Assembly (NCBI GenBank): GCA_022829145.1
Contig: CM040746.1
Span: forward strand, 5,231,499 to 5,295,498
Direction of reading: 5' to 3'
Length of the DNA stretch: 64,000 bases
DNA from: Albula goreensis
Lineage: Eukaryota; Chordata; Actinopteri; Albuliformes; Albulidae
Below the pieces are notes generated by a model that made no database searches, was not told the DNA's origin, and saw nothing but the letters and a program-made list of their open reading frames with translations. Shown here piece by piece: positions 48,380-61,488 of this stretch. How positions within the stretch are numbered: the stretch's first letter is position 1; the number at the start of each line of letters is the position of its first letter. The position numbers and the translations under genes were made by a program.

Positions 48380-49815
48380 GCTGTGGTGAGACAGTGTGGT
48401 GAGGCAGTGTGGTGAGGCAATATGGTGAGGTAGTGTGGTGAGGCAGTGTGGTGTGGCAGTATGGTGAGGTAGTGTGGTGAGGCAGTGTGGTGAGACAGTG
48501 TGGTGAGTCAGTTTGGTGTGGCAGTATGGTGAGGTAGTGTGGTGAGGCAGTATGGTGAGACAGTGTGGTGTGGCAGTGTGAGTGAGACAGTATGGTGAGA
48601 CAGTGTGGTGTGGCAGTGTGGTGAGGCAGTATGGTGAGACAGTGTGGTGTGGCAGTGTGGTGAGGCGTAGTGAGGCAGTGTGGTGTGGCAGTAGTGTGGT
48701 GAGGCAGTGTGGTGTGGCAGTGCAGGTGAGACAGTGTGGTGTGGCAGTGTGGTGAGGCGTAGTGAGGCAGTGTGGTGTGGCAGTATGGTGAGACAGTGTG
48801 CAGTGGCAGGCAGTGTGGTGAGGCGTAGTGAGGCAGTGTGGTGAGACAGTGTGGTGTGGCAGTATGGTGAGGCAGTGTGGGTGGTGTGGCAGTGTGGTGA
48901 GACAGTGTGGTGTGGCAGTATGGTGAGGCATAGTGAGGTGGTGTGGCAGTGTGGAGGCAGTGTGGTGACAGTGTGGTGTGGCAGTGTGGTGAGGCGTAGT
49001 GAGGCAGTGTGGTGAGACAGTGTGGTGTGGCAGTGTGGTGAGACAGTGTGGTGAGACAGTGTGGTGTGGCAGTGTGGTGAGGCGTAGTGAGGCAGTGTGG
49101 TGAGACAGTGTGATGAGGCAGTGTGGTGAGGCGTAGTGAGGCAGTGTGGTGAGACAGTGTGGTGTGGCATGAGGTAGTGTGGTGAGGCGTAGTGAGGCAG
49201 TGTGGTGAGGGCGTAGTGAGGCAGTGAGGTGAGACAGTGTGGTGTGGCAGTGTGGTGAGACAGTGTGGTGTGGCAGTGTGATGAGGCAGTGTGGTGAGGC
49301 GTAGTGAGGCAGTGTGGTGAGGCAGTGTGGTGTGTGGTGAGGCGTAGTGAGGCAGTGTGGTGAGACAGTGTGGTGAAATAGTGTGGTGAGGCAGTGTGGT
49401 GTGGTGAGGCGTAGTGAGGCAGTGAGGTGAGACAGTGTGGTGTGGCAGTAGGTGAGGCAGTGTGGTGAGGCGTAGTGAGACAGTGTGGTGAGGCAGTGTG
49501 GTGTGGCAGTGTGGTGAGGCGTAGTGAGGCAGTGTGGTGAGGCAGTGTGGTGAGGCGTAGTGAGGCAGTGTGGTGTGAGGCAGTGTGGTGAGACAGTGTG
49601 GTGAGGCAGTGTGGTGAGGCAGTGTGGTGAGACAGTGTGGTGAGGCAGTGTGGTGAGACAGTGTGGTGAGGCAGTGTGGGGCAGTGTGGTGAGGCAGTGT
49701 GGTGAGACAGTGTGGTGAGGCAGTGTGGTGAGACAGTGTGGTGAGGCATGTGGTGAGGCAGTGTGGTGAGACAGTGTGGTGAGGCAGTGTGGTGAGACAG
49801 TGTGGTGAGGCATGG
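48380..49815. repeat. 13-bp minisatellite, about 110 units (1.4 kb)
   Basis: The unit is GTGTGGTGAGGCA, with GAGACA, TGTGGCA, TATGGTG and GCGTAGTGAGGCA variants. Thirteen is not divisible by three, so every 39 bp the minus strand reads through all three frames of the unit (PHHTVSPHCLTTL-like). None contains a stop, which yields three parallel open frames of more than 400 codons. These are products of the repeat. The long, almost C-free plus strand is unusual in composition. Confidence 0.95.
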
Positions 49816-50160
49816 TTAGGTCTCAAGTCTGCATTACAAGCCTGCCTGGATGCTTGGTGTAGGCCTCACCTCTGAACCATATGTTTTGAGTCAGCACCTT
49901 GCTGGACTTCAGCCTACTGCTTCTGTCTTTTGTCTTTTTTTTTTCTCTTTTTTTTGCTGGGTGGGAGGGGTTGGGGTTGGAAGTAACAGCACAGTGGTGG
50001 GGGATGGGGGTGCGTAGCTGTTTATTTGCTGGCTCGCTTTGTTTTATCCAGGATATTTGCTGATCACAGTTTCTGAATGGCCTAGAAACCGAACCAGCGC
50101 TGGGGATCTCCTGATTCAGCGGGATGCGACGAGCCAGGCCTGTCACTGGGGAGAAGTGAA

Positions 50161-50515
50161 CATCCCCAGCCTGGCCTAGCCTAGCCCCCCGCACATCATC
50201 CCCAGCTCAGCCTAGCCTAGCCTCCCGCACATCATCCCCAGCTCAGCCTAGCCTAGCCTCCCGCACATCATCCCCAGCCAGCCTAGCCTAGCCTCCCGCA
50301 CATCATCCCCAGCCAAGCCAAGCCTAGCCTCCTGCACATCATCCCCAGTTTAGCCTAGCCTAGCCTCCCACACATCATCCCCAGCCTAGCCTAGCCTAGC
50401 CTCCCGCACATCATCCCCAGCCTAGCCTAGCCTCCTGCACATCATCCCCAGCTTAGCCTAGTCCAGCCACCTGAACATCATCCCCAGCCTGGCCTAGCCT
50501 AGCCTCCCGCACGTC
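50161..50515. repeat. About 36-bp minisatellite, about 9-10 units
   Basis: The unit is CCTAGCCTCCCGCACATCAT then CCCCAGCTCAGCCTAG. It contains short internal CCTAG repeats, so unit length varies. Confidence 0.92.
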
Positions 50516-50544
50516 CGGCAGACCCCTGGAGTGTTTAGATCCCA

Positions 50545-51247
50545 GCTTGATGCAGTGCTGGATACTCTGTAGACTGTAGATAAAAATGCTTGATGCAGTG
50601 CTGGGTATTCTGTAGACTGTAGATAAAAATGCTTGATGCAGTGCTGGATACTCTGTACTGTGTAGAAATGCTGATGCAGTGCTAAGACTGGGCTTGATGC
50701 AGTGCTGGTACTCTGTAGACTGCAGGTAAATGGGCTTGATGCAGTGCTGGATACTCTGTAGACTGTAGGTAAATGGGCTTGATGCAGTGCTGGATACTCT
50801 GTAGACTGTAGGTAAATGGGCTTGATGCAGTGCTGGGTATTCTGTGGACTGTAGGCAAATGGGCTTGATGCAGTGCTGGATACTCTGTGGACTGTACGTA
50901 AATGGGCTTGATGCAGTGCTGGATACTCTGTGGACTGTAGGCAAATGGGCTTGATGCAGTGCTGGATACTCTGTAGACTGTAGGTAAATGGGCTTGATGC
51001 AGTGCTGGATACTCTGTGGACTGTAGGTAAATGGGCTTGACGCAGTGCTGGATACTCTGTAGACTGTAGGTAAATGGGCTTGATGCAGTGTTGGATACTC
51101 TGTGGACTGTAGATAAAAGGGCTTGATGCAGTGCTGGATACTCTGTAGACTGTAGGTAAATGGGCTTGATGCAGTGTTGGATACTCTGTGGACTGTAGAT
51201 AAAAGGGCTTGATGCAGTGCTGGATACTCTGTAGACTGTAGGTAAAT
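50545..51247. repeat. 44-bp minisatellite, about 16 units
   Basis: The unit is GCTTGATGCAGTGCTGGATA, then CTCTGTAGACTGTAGGTAAA, then TGGG. It begins about 30 bp after the preceding array. Variants TGTGGACTG versus TGTAGACTG alternate. The minus strand is open for about 270 codons because none of its three frames has a stop. Confidence 0.95.
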
Positions 51248-53998
51248 GATAACTTGGTCTGAATGGCTTGTTCTCATCTATGTTCTACACACATGCACAC
51301 ACACATACACACAAATAAAAATCAGGCTGGCTACTCGTTTTGGTTTTTTACTGTTGTATAACACTGTGACTGTACTTCAAAAAACAAAGGCAACATGGGG
51401 TGTATTTGCAAAAAACCCAGACGTTTTTCAATAATTACCAGAAACGTCCCCCTTGGGACACACAAAAACATTAGGTCTGAACAAACAGGAAATGCCCTGA
51501 GAGAAACCGGACATGTTTTAACACTGGCTGATGATGTCATCATCTCCTGTCAAGACAGTAGGGTTTGTGTCATCTACGTGTGTGGCACTCCAGCCCATAA
51601 TACCGTAGCCTCACAGTCCTGCTGAAGTCTTCATGTGCTGCGATCGTAGACACAGAGAGAGAGGGACAACCGGGACTTCTGACTCCGCATGTTTTGTAGA
51701 GGTATCCACGGGACTTTTGTTTTATTTACTATAGACCATGGGTTCATGGCGCTCACCAACGCCCAGACTCACTGTTCCTGTTGGGTTTCACAGTGGTCAC
51801 TACATTTAAACGAATGCATTGTGCTTGGGGTATACTTACATATACCAATTACACTCAAGCATATTCATTCCCAGATTTCATGCCCAGAATTTGCCGTGGC
51901 TGGTACTGGACTGCCTTTAGAGGCTGAAGAGCTGCGTATGAATCCAGATATTACACGCATTGTAGTCTGTCCAGGAAAGTTTGTCTCCGGGGAAATAATT
52001 TGGAGATGAGGCGCTTTTTTTTTCATGTCAAGATGGTGAACGTGGCATCCTCCTAATGCATTATCAAAGCAGCCCTACAGCCATTTTCTCTGGCCTCTTT
52101 CTGCTTGGTTCCATTTGGTTTTTACTTTAGGCAACAAAGGGCACTTTTTAAAAGTGAATTGTAATATGCTTTTGTGTGCCTCTATGGGTGTGAACATAAT
52201 TTGTGAAGAGGATTATGGGCTCTGTAGTTTGTCACCACTCATAATAAACATGAAGCAACCCTATGTTTGAATTTGCAATCTTTACTTTGTATTTGAGGTT
52301 GTGATTCAATTAGGATCAACTGCATATATCAATTAGAAAATTGTATATGAACATGGAAAGCGGTATTGTGACACCTCCAGCTGTACAAAGGTGTTTTTAC
52401 AACTGACATGGAAAAAATATGAATTTAATCATTTTTAAGCAGTTGAGTTTTTTTGTTGCAGTTATAGGTCGTTAATATGGCCTAGACTCAGCACTGATCC
52501 CTCTGTCTGTGGCTACGAGGAGCACGGTCTCCACGGTTATCGTTACTATGGCATCCAATGGAATGCATAATGCAGTGAACACGTATCAAATGTGAGTAAA
52601 ATACAGGTTACACCACAAGACGTATGATGAATGTTATCAGCAAGGAACATGTCATTCCCCCTCTCATCTCCTGTCTGCTGCATCAGTGCTGGAGAGGACG
52701 GGGGCTCCTTTTCACAACAACCATCTCGGCCAAACATATTAGAATTATTAAGCATGAGGGGGTACACGTTTTCTTTTACCGCGTGTACCTATTGGAAACT
52801 TGAAATGAATTATAGATCCTGTTGAGGGGGAAATGAACTCAAGGGGAGGTTTGTGCCAAAGCATCAATGATCAAAGATCTCAAGATTGATCCATAAATTA
52901 GTTATGCCCTGACACTTAACCTGTATTTTACCCACTCAAAAAACCATTGTACGTTTTTTGTAGGTTTCTACAAAAATTACATCACAGTGCTGATTTACTC
53001 TGCAGAAATCATAAATAGTCCACACAGCATTTTACTGTAGAGTTTTAATTTGTACAACTTGATATTTACACATCCTGTGAGTACAAAGCAGGTACAGATC
53101 TTGCTCAGCATTTCCCAAATGTAACATTTGATAATGGAAGCTGTAAGACTGTTTCCTTGTGGGTGTGGACATGTGGAGTTCCAGAGGGTTTGCAGGCATT
53201 CAGTCATCACCACAGTGAAAGAGGTACATGTGTAGATGCCGGTGTGCTTGTCTGCAGCCCAAAGAGGCATTTTCAAAGGTATGTGCAGTTTTACCTCTGT
53301 GCCATTCATGAAAAAAATGTATTTATGTTGCCTGTTAACTGCAGAGAGCCTCAAATGTTTATATTATTTTACCTATCCTTTATTTTACCAAGAAAAGCCC
53401 ATTGGGGATATTTCTTTTGCAAGGGTGTCCGTGTCAGAGATAACAATCTATGTTAATACGACAACAACTGAAATACACACAGAAGCATGGACTTTCAGGT
53501 TATGGCTTTTCATTGTACTGTATGATTTGTCCTCTTTCTGTATACGGTCTCTGCCTGGTTTCTGCTGCCACTGCATCGTGATCAGGCAGCAGAGCGAAAC
53601 CCACAGCATGTATTCACACATCCACCCCTCCGCACCCCCCCACCCCACCCCCATCCCAACGCCAGTTTCCCTCCCAGCAACCACACCGCCCCTCCCCCAA
53701 AGAAACATGGCCCTCATTGAAGCAGAAAATCTCAGATCTCATGAAAATGAGGGCAGGCACGGGGCAGTTCTTCCCACTCCTCTTGGCTTTGACAGGAAAA
53801 GGGGGAGTACATAGACTGCTAAAATTACAGTCTGGGTTATCACATTATCTTATCAAGGTTTCTTCTTGTGCTACATGGTCAGCAGGCAACGGCCCAACAT
53901 TTGGCTTGGCACAGCTAAGCACTCCATACTCGTGCAGCAATAATTGCCATCACACGATAGGAAGAGGCTATCAAGTTTATTTATGTCTTTATGCTTCA

Positions 53999-54155
53999 GA
54001 ATCAGATCTGTGTGTGTGTGTGTTTCAGTGCGTGTGTCTGTGCATGCATGTATGTGTGTGCGTGTGTGTGCGCATATGCGTGTGTGTGCGTGTATGTGCG
54101 TGATGGGTGTGTGTGCGTGCATGTGTGTGTGTGTGTGTGTGTGTGTATTCTAAAA
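53999..54155. repeat. TG/TGCG microsatellite
   Basis: GTGTGTGCGTGTGTGCGCAT-type tract ending in a pure (TG) run. Confidence 0.85.
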
Positions 54156-54692
54156 GAGCAGTGTCCAGCCTAGATGTCCAGCCTTGGACTGATTTATTGT
54201 TAGTGTATGAGGTTTATCTACAGGGCACACATACAGCCTCAGTCCATCATGTTGTCAGCAGTAATCTCTCTAAAGCTACATTGTCCCACTGACTCAGTAT
54301 AATTTGACCCTGAAATCCTAATATTCTCATGTCCAGTACTGCAAGACGGCTCTGTATAAGCTTGCATTAAGCAGATGTGCAGAAACATTGTGCAAAGCAG
54401 ATGTTTTACAACTTAAACTGTCCAGTGAAACTACTCAGTTTAAGCCGCTCAGCCAGTGGCACCATTATTGATATTTTAACTGCTCAAGAAAAAAATATAT
54501 TGCAAAGAAAATAGTTTCATGAACCTGAGAATGGGTGGAGCTACCATGAACTGTCAGTCACACTGCTTGTCATCACAGCAGAACAAAATGATTGGATGAA
54601 ACCAATGAGTCTCTAATACCACACATACATACCAAGGTCCATACTGTGAAGCCGTTGTAACATGTTTACAGTCAGACATGATCTGATCTGAC

Positions 54693-54966
54693 ACAGGATC
54701 TGATTGGTCATACAGTATGGGTACGCATTTTCAGGATGTGATTGGTCAAATCGTATGGTTACATATGAACAGGATCTAATTGGTCATAGAGTATGGTTAC
54801 ATATTTACAGGGTCGATCTGATTGGTCATACAGTATGGTTACATATTTACAGGATGACATTGGTCATATAGTATGGTTACATATGAACAGAATCTGATTG
54901 GTCATAGAGTATGGTTAAATATTTGCAGGATCTGATTGTTCAGACAGTATGGTTACAGGATAACAG
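54693..54966. repeat. Diverged 38-40-bp repeat with an ATTGG motif in most units (about 7)
   Basis: The unit is AGGATCTGATTGGTCATACA then GTATGGTTACATATTTAC. Units differ by several substitutions, so this array is older than the others in the window. Most copies keep GATTGGTCA, an inverted CCAAT-type sequence. Confidence 0.88.
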
Positions 54967-55639
54967 GGTGTGAAAGGCGATAACATCTGTACTTAACCAA
55001 TCAGCGATCTTACTGGTGGTATTTACTTGGACTGATGGATAATTGCTGAAAGTACAATTCATACAATTCATATTTTCATAAATATAGTGCGGTATAGATT
55101 TTAGTTCGTTCAATCACACATTATTAAACCAAGAATCTATTGAATGGTTGCTTTTAATCTCTCATAGGAACTGATGATAAATGTTATGTGATAAAATTCA
55201 TGTGTATTTTATGTAATAGCCAAGATTGAAAGCAAATTTTCATATTTGAATTAACCAGTAAAGTACAATGATTAAATAAAGACTGTAATTAATTCCATAG
55301 AGGTGGTGGAATAAATCAGCAAATGGGCCCAGAGATAAAATGGCTGCAGTTATGGGGAATGGGCTGAGGATCTGTATGCAGCAGTGAGTTTGTGAGAGAC
55401 GCTGTGAATCTCACCCGCTTCTTCCCTCGTCAGTCTGCTGCGTGACTGCTGCATGACACACCGGGGGTGGAGGCGTGTCTCTGTAGCCATGAGTGGGAGG
55501 GGTTTCACATATGCAGATGTGCTTGGTTTGGATGTAGCTGCAGCTGGTCAGTGCTGCTTTACCCCTGATGTGTCCCTGACTTACTATCAAACACTAACCA
55601 TAGGTGCTACCCCTCACACGCACTGGTAAAGCAGGGGGA

Positions 55640-55730
55640 GAGTGTGTGTTTGTGTGTACCTGTGTGTGCGTGTGTGAGTCTGTCTGTGTGTGTGCGTGTG
55701 TGTGTGTGTGAGTGTGTGCATCTGTGCATT
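55640..55730. repeat. TG-rich microsatellite
   Basis: GTGTGTGTTTGTGTGTACCT-type tract. Confidence 0.85.
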
Positions 55731-56577
55731 GAGCTGCTGTTTGTGACGAGCAAGCCCAAAGGTCACTGCAGCACAGGAAAGATATCAGAAAATAACACCA
55801 AAAAGAGAAAGAACAGGCAAATAGAAGCATACTCCGTGCATCAGAGACATGCCCTCTGTCATCGCTCCTGCAGCAGGGCCCTGGTCTGTGCCTGAGAGCC
55901 AGTGCTGGTGACGGCACTGACCGCAGAAAATGTCTCGTAGTAAGAAAAGCCACAATGTTTGAAACTGTGAGGTTCTGGTCTGAAAAAAATAACTGCATAT
56001 CAGGGGTTATATGCTGGTGATGTCATGATTGGCTCTGTAGTTGCTATGGTTACTTTGTGCTGTAGGGAGAGAAGAGTCAGGCACTTGAGTGACTGGAACA
56101 TTGAAGCACAGGATCCGTCACCCAGAGAGGCCTGATGAAGCCGATGATGTAATAATTAGCGCCATGGTTGGCATGGCGATACCTTCCTCTATAGAGATTA
56201 GAGTCAGAGATTAAGTGACAGCAGTATTTAAAGCACAGGTATGCAGCTCACAAGTGGTGTAGTGAAATAGCTGATGTCATAACCGCCTTGAACTGAACAC
56301 AAACTGTGGCTCTAACACACAGCACAGACAGGACAAAGCTGGTTTTCAAGCAATTTACACATGAAATTATCCACTTAAATAAGCTCCAGAACAGGGCTGT
56401 TGATATTCTTATGAAAACTAATCTCCTTCATCAGTGTGCATTAACAGTGCAATTTAACCAGTCCGTTTTATCACAGGATTTAGCGTGACAGGTTACTTTT
56501 GTCCATAGTGAGGTTATGCGTATGGGATTTTGGATTTTGCTGGAAAAGGCACCTTGCTGGTGAGGAGCAGAGCTGCA

Positions 56578-57470
56578 GTGCTGGGAATGACGACTGTAAG
56601 AGTGAGAGGTGATGGAGTGAAGGAGGCTCCAGTGCTGGGAGTGATGAGTGTAAGAGTGAGAGGTGATGGAGTGAAGGAGGCTCCAGTGCTGGGAGTGATG
56701 AAGAGTGAGAGGTGATGGAGTGAAGAGGCTGTGCTGGGAGATGAGTGATGGAGGTGATGGAGGAAGGCTCCAGTGCTGGGAGTGATGAGTGTAAGAGTGA
56801 GAGGTGATGGAGTGAAGGAGGCTCCAGTGCTGGGAGTGATGAGTGTAAGAGTGAGAGGTGATGGAGTGAAGGAGGCTCCAGTGCTGGGAGTGATGAGTGT
56901 AAGAGTGAGAGGTGATGGAGTGAAGGAGGCTCCAGTGCTGGGAGTGATGAGTGTAAGAGTGAGAGGTGATGGAGTGAAGGAGGCTCCAGTGCTGGGAGTG
57001 ATGAGTGTAAGAGGCAGAGGTGATGGAGTGAAGCAGGCTCCAGTGCTGGGAGTGAACAGTGTAAGAGTGAGAGGTGATGGAGTGAAGCAGGCTCCAGTGC
57101 TGGGAGTGAACAGTGTAAGAGTGAGAGGTGATGGAGTGAAGGAGGCTCCAGTGCTGGGAGTGAACAGTGTAAGAGTGAGAGGTGATGGAGTGAAGGAGGC
57201 TCCAGTGCTGGGAGTGATGAGTGTAAGAGTGAGAGGTGATGGAGTGAAGCAGGCTCCAGTGCTGGGAATGACGAGTGTAAGAGTGAGAGGTGATGGAGTG
57301 AAGCAGGCTCCAGTGCTGGGAGTGAACAGTGTAAGAGTGAGAGGTGATGGAGTGAAGCAGGCTCCAGTGCTGGGAGTGAACAGTGTAAGAGTGAGAGGTG
57401 ATGGAGTGAAGCAGGCTCCAGTGCTGGGAGTGAACAGTGTAAGAGTGAGAGGTGATGGAGTGAAGCAGGC
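56578..57470. repeat. 54-bp minisatellite, about 16 units
   Basis: The unit is GTGCTGGGAGTGATGAGTGT, then AAGAGTGAGAGGTGATGGAG, then TGAAGGAGGCTCCA. Copies at 56695-56770 are damaged. To the right two variants (GATGAGTG/AAGGAGG and GAACAGTG/AAGCAGG) replace each other in blocks. The 54-bp unit is 18 codons without stops, so both strands have long repeat frames, which I do not regard as genes. Confidence 0.95.
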
Positions 57471-58064
57471 TGCAGTCTCTCCGGCTCTGGGATCTGATAA
57501 GCCAGATTATCAAACCTGCTGCATTCTGGGAATGCCCCCCCCTCACACAGATTAACTCTGCCCATTAAAAAGTCTACCCGTTATGTAATCAAGAACAAAT
57601 CCACACATTACACTACGCTCGCCACGTATCGCAAGGCCCCGTGCAGAGGGCTTTCAGGTGCTGCGTATTTAACCTCACTGAAAAACATTTTGAAATACAT
57701 TTAAAATAGATCGGGGAAGTTATTCAAACAACCTAATACCCAAGTGTTTTATTTTCATCCATAGAAATGTAAACCTAACAGCCAATGTTCTCATTTTACA
57801 TCTCAGTTTTTTTTTAAAAGGGCAAGCATGATGCCCTGCATGGTTCAAAGTAGGCTAAACAATGTCATTGTTCCTTTGTTACAATAATTTTATTTCAGTT
57901 GGCTTTGTGTTAGTTAAGATTCAATAAAGCCAGACCCATTTTAAGGTATTGACTCTTAAGATGCCAGATGGTCGAAATATATAAAATATATTGTAAGAAT
58001 GTAACAGAGCACAGAGTGTACTATGTAGCGAACCTGTAGTAGGTTTTCTCTCATGTGTGAGTGG

Positions 58065-58095
58065 GGGGAGAGAGAGAGAGAGAGAGAGAGAGGGA
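58065..58095. repeat. (AG)n microsatellite
   Basis: GGGGGGAGAGAGAGAGAGAG run. Confidence 0.85.
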
Positions 58096-58647
58096 GCGGT
58101 GAATAGAAAAGCCGAAGCAGAGTAGGAGCGGAGTGATGGCAGAAAGCTTTGAACAGGGAGCTCTGATTGCTTCCGCTCCACTCCGCTCTCATTCTCATGT
58201 GTGACGGCTGACCGCAGGTCATGCGCTGGACGGTTTGCTCTCTGAGGTGGCATCACATGGCCACGCTGGTGTGGAGGAGAGCAGGAGAGACAGGAAATCT
58301 GGCCCCTCAGCGGGGGGCAGATTGCTTTGGCAACCCTCGCTGCGATATGGACATTTCAAACAAAGCCTTTTCACAGTCACTTGGCAGTAAATACATTAAC
58401 ATACGGAGGAACGTGTTCATGAATGCATTCATAATTGCGCAAAAGAAAGTAGTACCACAGTGCTTGTTTTTTTATTGTCCTACTTACTGTAAGTCTTCAT
58501 TACTTTCAACACCTACACAATTTGCCAGCCAAACCGGAGAAGATGGAGAAGAAATGAATGGAGGCGTGTGGGAGTACAGAACTAAAGAGCAGAAACCCTG
58601 GTGATGAGCGCTGACTGAACCAAGGGGGCTGCAGCAGCTGTGTCTAT

Positions 58648-58740
58648 ATGTGTGTGTGTGAGTGTGTGTGGTGCCTATTTATGACTGTGCATGTGTGTAT
58701 CTTTGAGTGTGTGAGTGTGCACAAGTGTGTGTGTGTGTTG
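58648..58740. repeat. TG microsatellite
   Basis: TGTGTGTGTGAGTGTGTGTG-type tract. Confidence 0.8.
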
Positions 58741-59517
58741 TGTCTGTGGAGTAATGACTGATCACACTGGCTGTCTCTTCACCATATCCGTTGGGGCTAA
58801 AGTCAGTCTGTGTCTGTGTTTTCAACAGTCAATCTGCAAGTGATGGCTAGCGTCTGGCCTGGCCCTGCAGCTGAACTGGCAGTGCAAGCAACAATTCCCT
58901 TCAAACTGTGTCTCTGTGTTTCTTGTCATTCCTTTTTCAGGTCAGCTCAATTTGGCAAGCACTTCATTTTTGGAGGATGGGGGGTGGGGCCGGGTGTAGG
59001 CGGGGGTTGCTGGGTGGCCAGCAGTGAGTTCACTGCCTGTCATTTGTCGCAGAGTTGGGTTACCGCGGTTACGTCCATGCAGTCTCCCCCTGGACTCTCT
59101 CTTTCGAACAGCCTCTCGAATACTCAGGAAGGTCACGCCATGGCATAGAGGGCCTGTCGAAAACTGGACCAGTATTTCAAATGTCACTTTCAATTTACTG
59201 ACATGGGCCAGTCAAGGCACTGATGCAGGGGATACTGAGTGGGTACTTATCAAATAAGGACAGAAAACAGACAGGAAGGCAGTGCTGATAAGCATTCAGG
59301 ACATTTAGTAGACATTGTATTTATTAAAAAATTATTCACAGGAATCAGACAGTATGGAATAATTTTGAAGGGAGCTTTGTAAATGGTACATACTGCCACT
59401 ATGTTGTCCACAGCACAGAGAAATTAGTGCTCTTCTCAGCTTAGCAACCAGGGTTAGCAACCTGCAGAGAGCTGTGTCGTTACACAGTATAAATGTACCA
59501 GTCACCTAAAATGCAGT

Positions 59518-59612
59518 GTGCATCCGGTGTGTACGTGTGTGTCTGTGTGTATGCATCTGCATGTTTATATGAACATGTGTGTGTGCACATGTTTGTATGT
59601 GTGTGTGAATTA
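59518..59612. repeat. TG-rich microsatellite
   Basis: GTGTACGTGTGTGTCTGTGT-type tract with TATATG interruptions. Confidence 0.8.
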
Positions 59613-59878
59613 ATATGGCAGTGAATACATGTCAGTATGTCGGTGTGATATTTTTGAGCATGTACATAGAGGCATATATGGCTATCCATGCCAACATGTC
59701 TCTGTATGTGTATTTGTGTATCATGTGTGCTTGAGTGTATAAATTAGCACAGTGAGCTCTCCAACATTTTCACTGATGGACTGATGAACATGTATGTGCA
59801 TACATAGTATTTTTATACCTGTATCTGTTTTCTGCATTAGCTATGGTGTGCCATTTGAGCCCTCAGCCCTCTGGGCGG

Positions 59879-61323
59879 TGTGGTCCTGAATGACAGGGTG
59901 ACTCTGTGTGGTGTGGTCCTGAATGACAGGGTGACTCTGTGTGTGGTGTGGTCCTGAATGACAGGGTGACTGTGTGTGGTCATGTGCTGCTGAATGACAG
60001 GGTGACTGTGTGTCATGTGCTCCGGAATGACAGGGTGACTGTGTGTGGTGTGGTCCTGAATGACAGGGTGACTGTGTGTCATGTGCTCCTGAATGACAGG
60101 GTGACTGTGTGTGGTGTGGTCCTGAATGACAGGGTGACTGTGTTTCATGTGCTCCTGAATGACAGGGTGACTGTGTGAGGTGTGGTCCTGAATGACAGGG
60201 TGGCTGTGTTTCATGTGCTCCTGAATGACAGGGTGACTCTGTGTGGTGTGGTCCTGAATGACAGGGTGACTGTGTGTGGTGTGGTCCTGAATGACAGGGT
60301 GACTCTGTGTGGTGTGGTCCTGAATGACAGGGTGACTCTGTGTGGTGTGGTCCTGAATGACAGGGTGACTGTGTTTCATGTGCTCCTGAATGACAGGGAC
60401 AGGGTGACTCTGTGTGTGACAGTGTGGTCCTGAATGACAGGGTGACTGTGTTTCATGTGCTCCTGAATGACAGGGTGACTGTGTTTCATGTGCTCCTGAA
60501 TGACAGGGTGACTGTGTGTGGTGTGGTCCTGAATGACAGGGTGACTGTGTGTGGAATGTGGTCCTGAATGACAGGGTGACTCTGTGTGACTGTGGTCCTG
60601 AATGACAGGGTGACTGTGTGTGTGTGGTGGTGTCCTGAATGACAGGGTGACTGTGTTTCATGTGCTCCTGAATGACAGGGTGCGTGTGTGTGGTGTGGTC
60701 CTGAATGACAGGGTGACTCTGTGTGGTGTGGTCCTGAATGACAGGGTGACTGTGTGTGGTGTGGTCCTGAATGACAGGGTGACTGTGTTTCATGTGCTCC
60801 TGAATGACAGGGTGCGTGTGTGTGGTGTGGTCCTGAATGACAGGGTGACTGTGTGTCATGTGTGACTGGTGTGCTGTTTCATGTGCTCTGAATGACAGGG
60901 TGGCTGTGTTTCATGTGCTCCTGTGACAGGGTGACTGTGTTTCATGTGCTGGTCCTGAATGACAGGGTGACTCTGTGTGGTGTGGTCCTGAATGACTGAC
61001 TCTGTGACAGGGTGACTGTGTTTCATGTGCTCTGAATGACAGGGTGGTGTGGTCCTGAATGACAGGGTGACTCTGTGTGGTGTGCTCCTGAATGACAGGG
61101 TGCCTGAATGACAGGGTGACTCTGTGTGGTGTGGTCCTGAATGACAGGGTGACTGTGTGTCATGTGCTCCTGAATGACAGGGTGAGTGTGTGTGGTGTGC
61201 TCCAGAATGATAGGGTGACTGTGTGTCATGTGCTCCTGAATGACAGGGTGACTGTGTGTCATGTGCTCCTGAATGACAGGGTGCGTGTGTGTGGTGTGGT
61301 CCTGAATGACAGGGTGACTGTGT
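59879..61323. repeat. 33-bp minisatellite, about 43 units
   Basis: The unit is TCCTGAATGACAGGGTGACT followed by either CTGTGTGGTGTGG or GTGTTTCATGTGC. The two spacer types alternate irregularly, and a disordered zone lies at about 60850-61110. The constant part contains CCTG-AATGA-CAGG, a small inverted repeat. Eleven-codon open repeats on both strands (VLNDRVTVCGV on plus) result from the unit length. Confidence 0.95.
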
Positions 61324-61488
61324 AATGGCTGGAGTCACTGCTGCCCTAATGCATGGCTAGATTAAATTATTAACCCAGATACTTTCTCTACTGCCCATTA
61401 TCCTCTGCCTGGCTCAGCTGGCACAGGCTTTGGCATCAGGACACCAGAGACAATGAGCCCTGTGGCACTCTGCCTGTTCCACCCTCCC

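Noticed and set aside
48345-49826. Minus-strand open frames of more than 400 codons (His/Thr/Pro-rich)
   Set aside because: They lie wholly in the 13-bp minisatellite and occur in three frames at once; no domain, splice or start context.
50453-51277. 274-codon minus-strand frame
   Set aside because: The 44-bp unit cycles through three stop-free frames; the appearance of a protein is accidental.
51689-52009. 106-codon plus-strand frame in unique sequence
   Set aside because: No recognisable domain or splice context; consistent with chance length in this composition.
52546-52825. Short frames on both strands in unique sequence
   Set aside because: No recognisable domain, no convincing acceptor/donor pair and no link to DLG sequence.
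56431-57565. Repeat proteins of 260-371 codons on both strands
   Set aside because: Produced by the 54-bp minisatellite; variants do not favour one strand's reading frame.
59837-61338. Minus-strand His/Pro/Gln/Ser repeat frames
   Set aside because: Products of the 33-bp TCCTGAATGACAGGGTGACT array.
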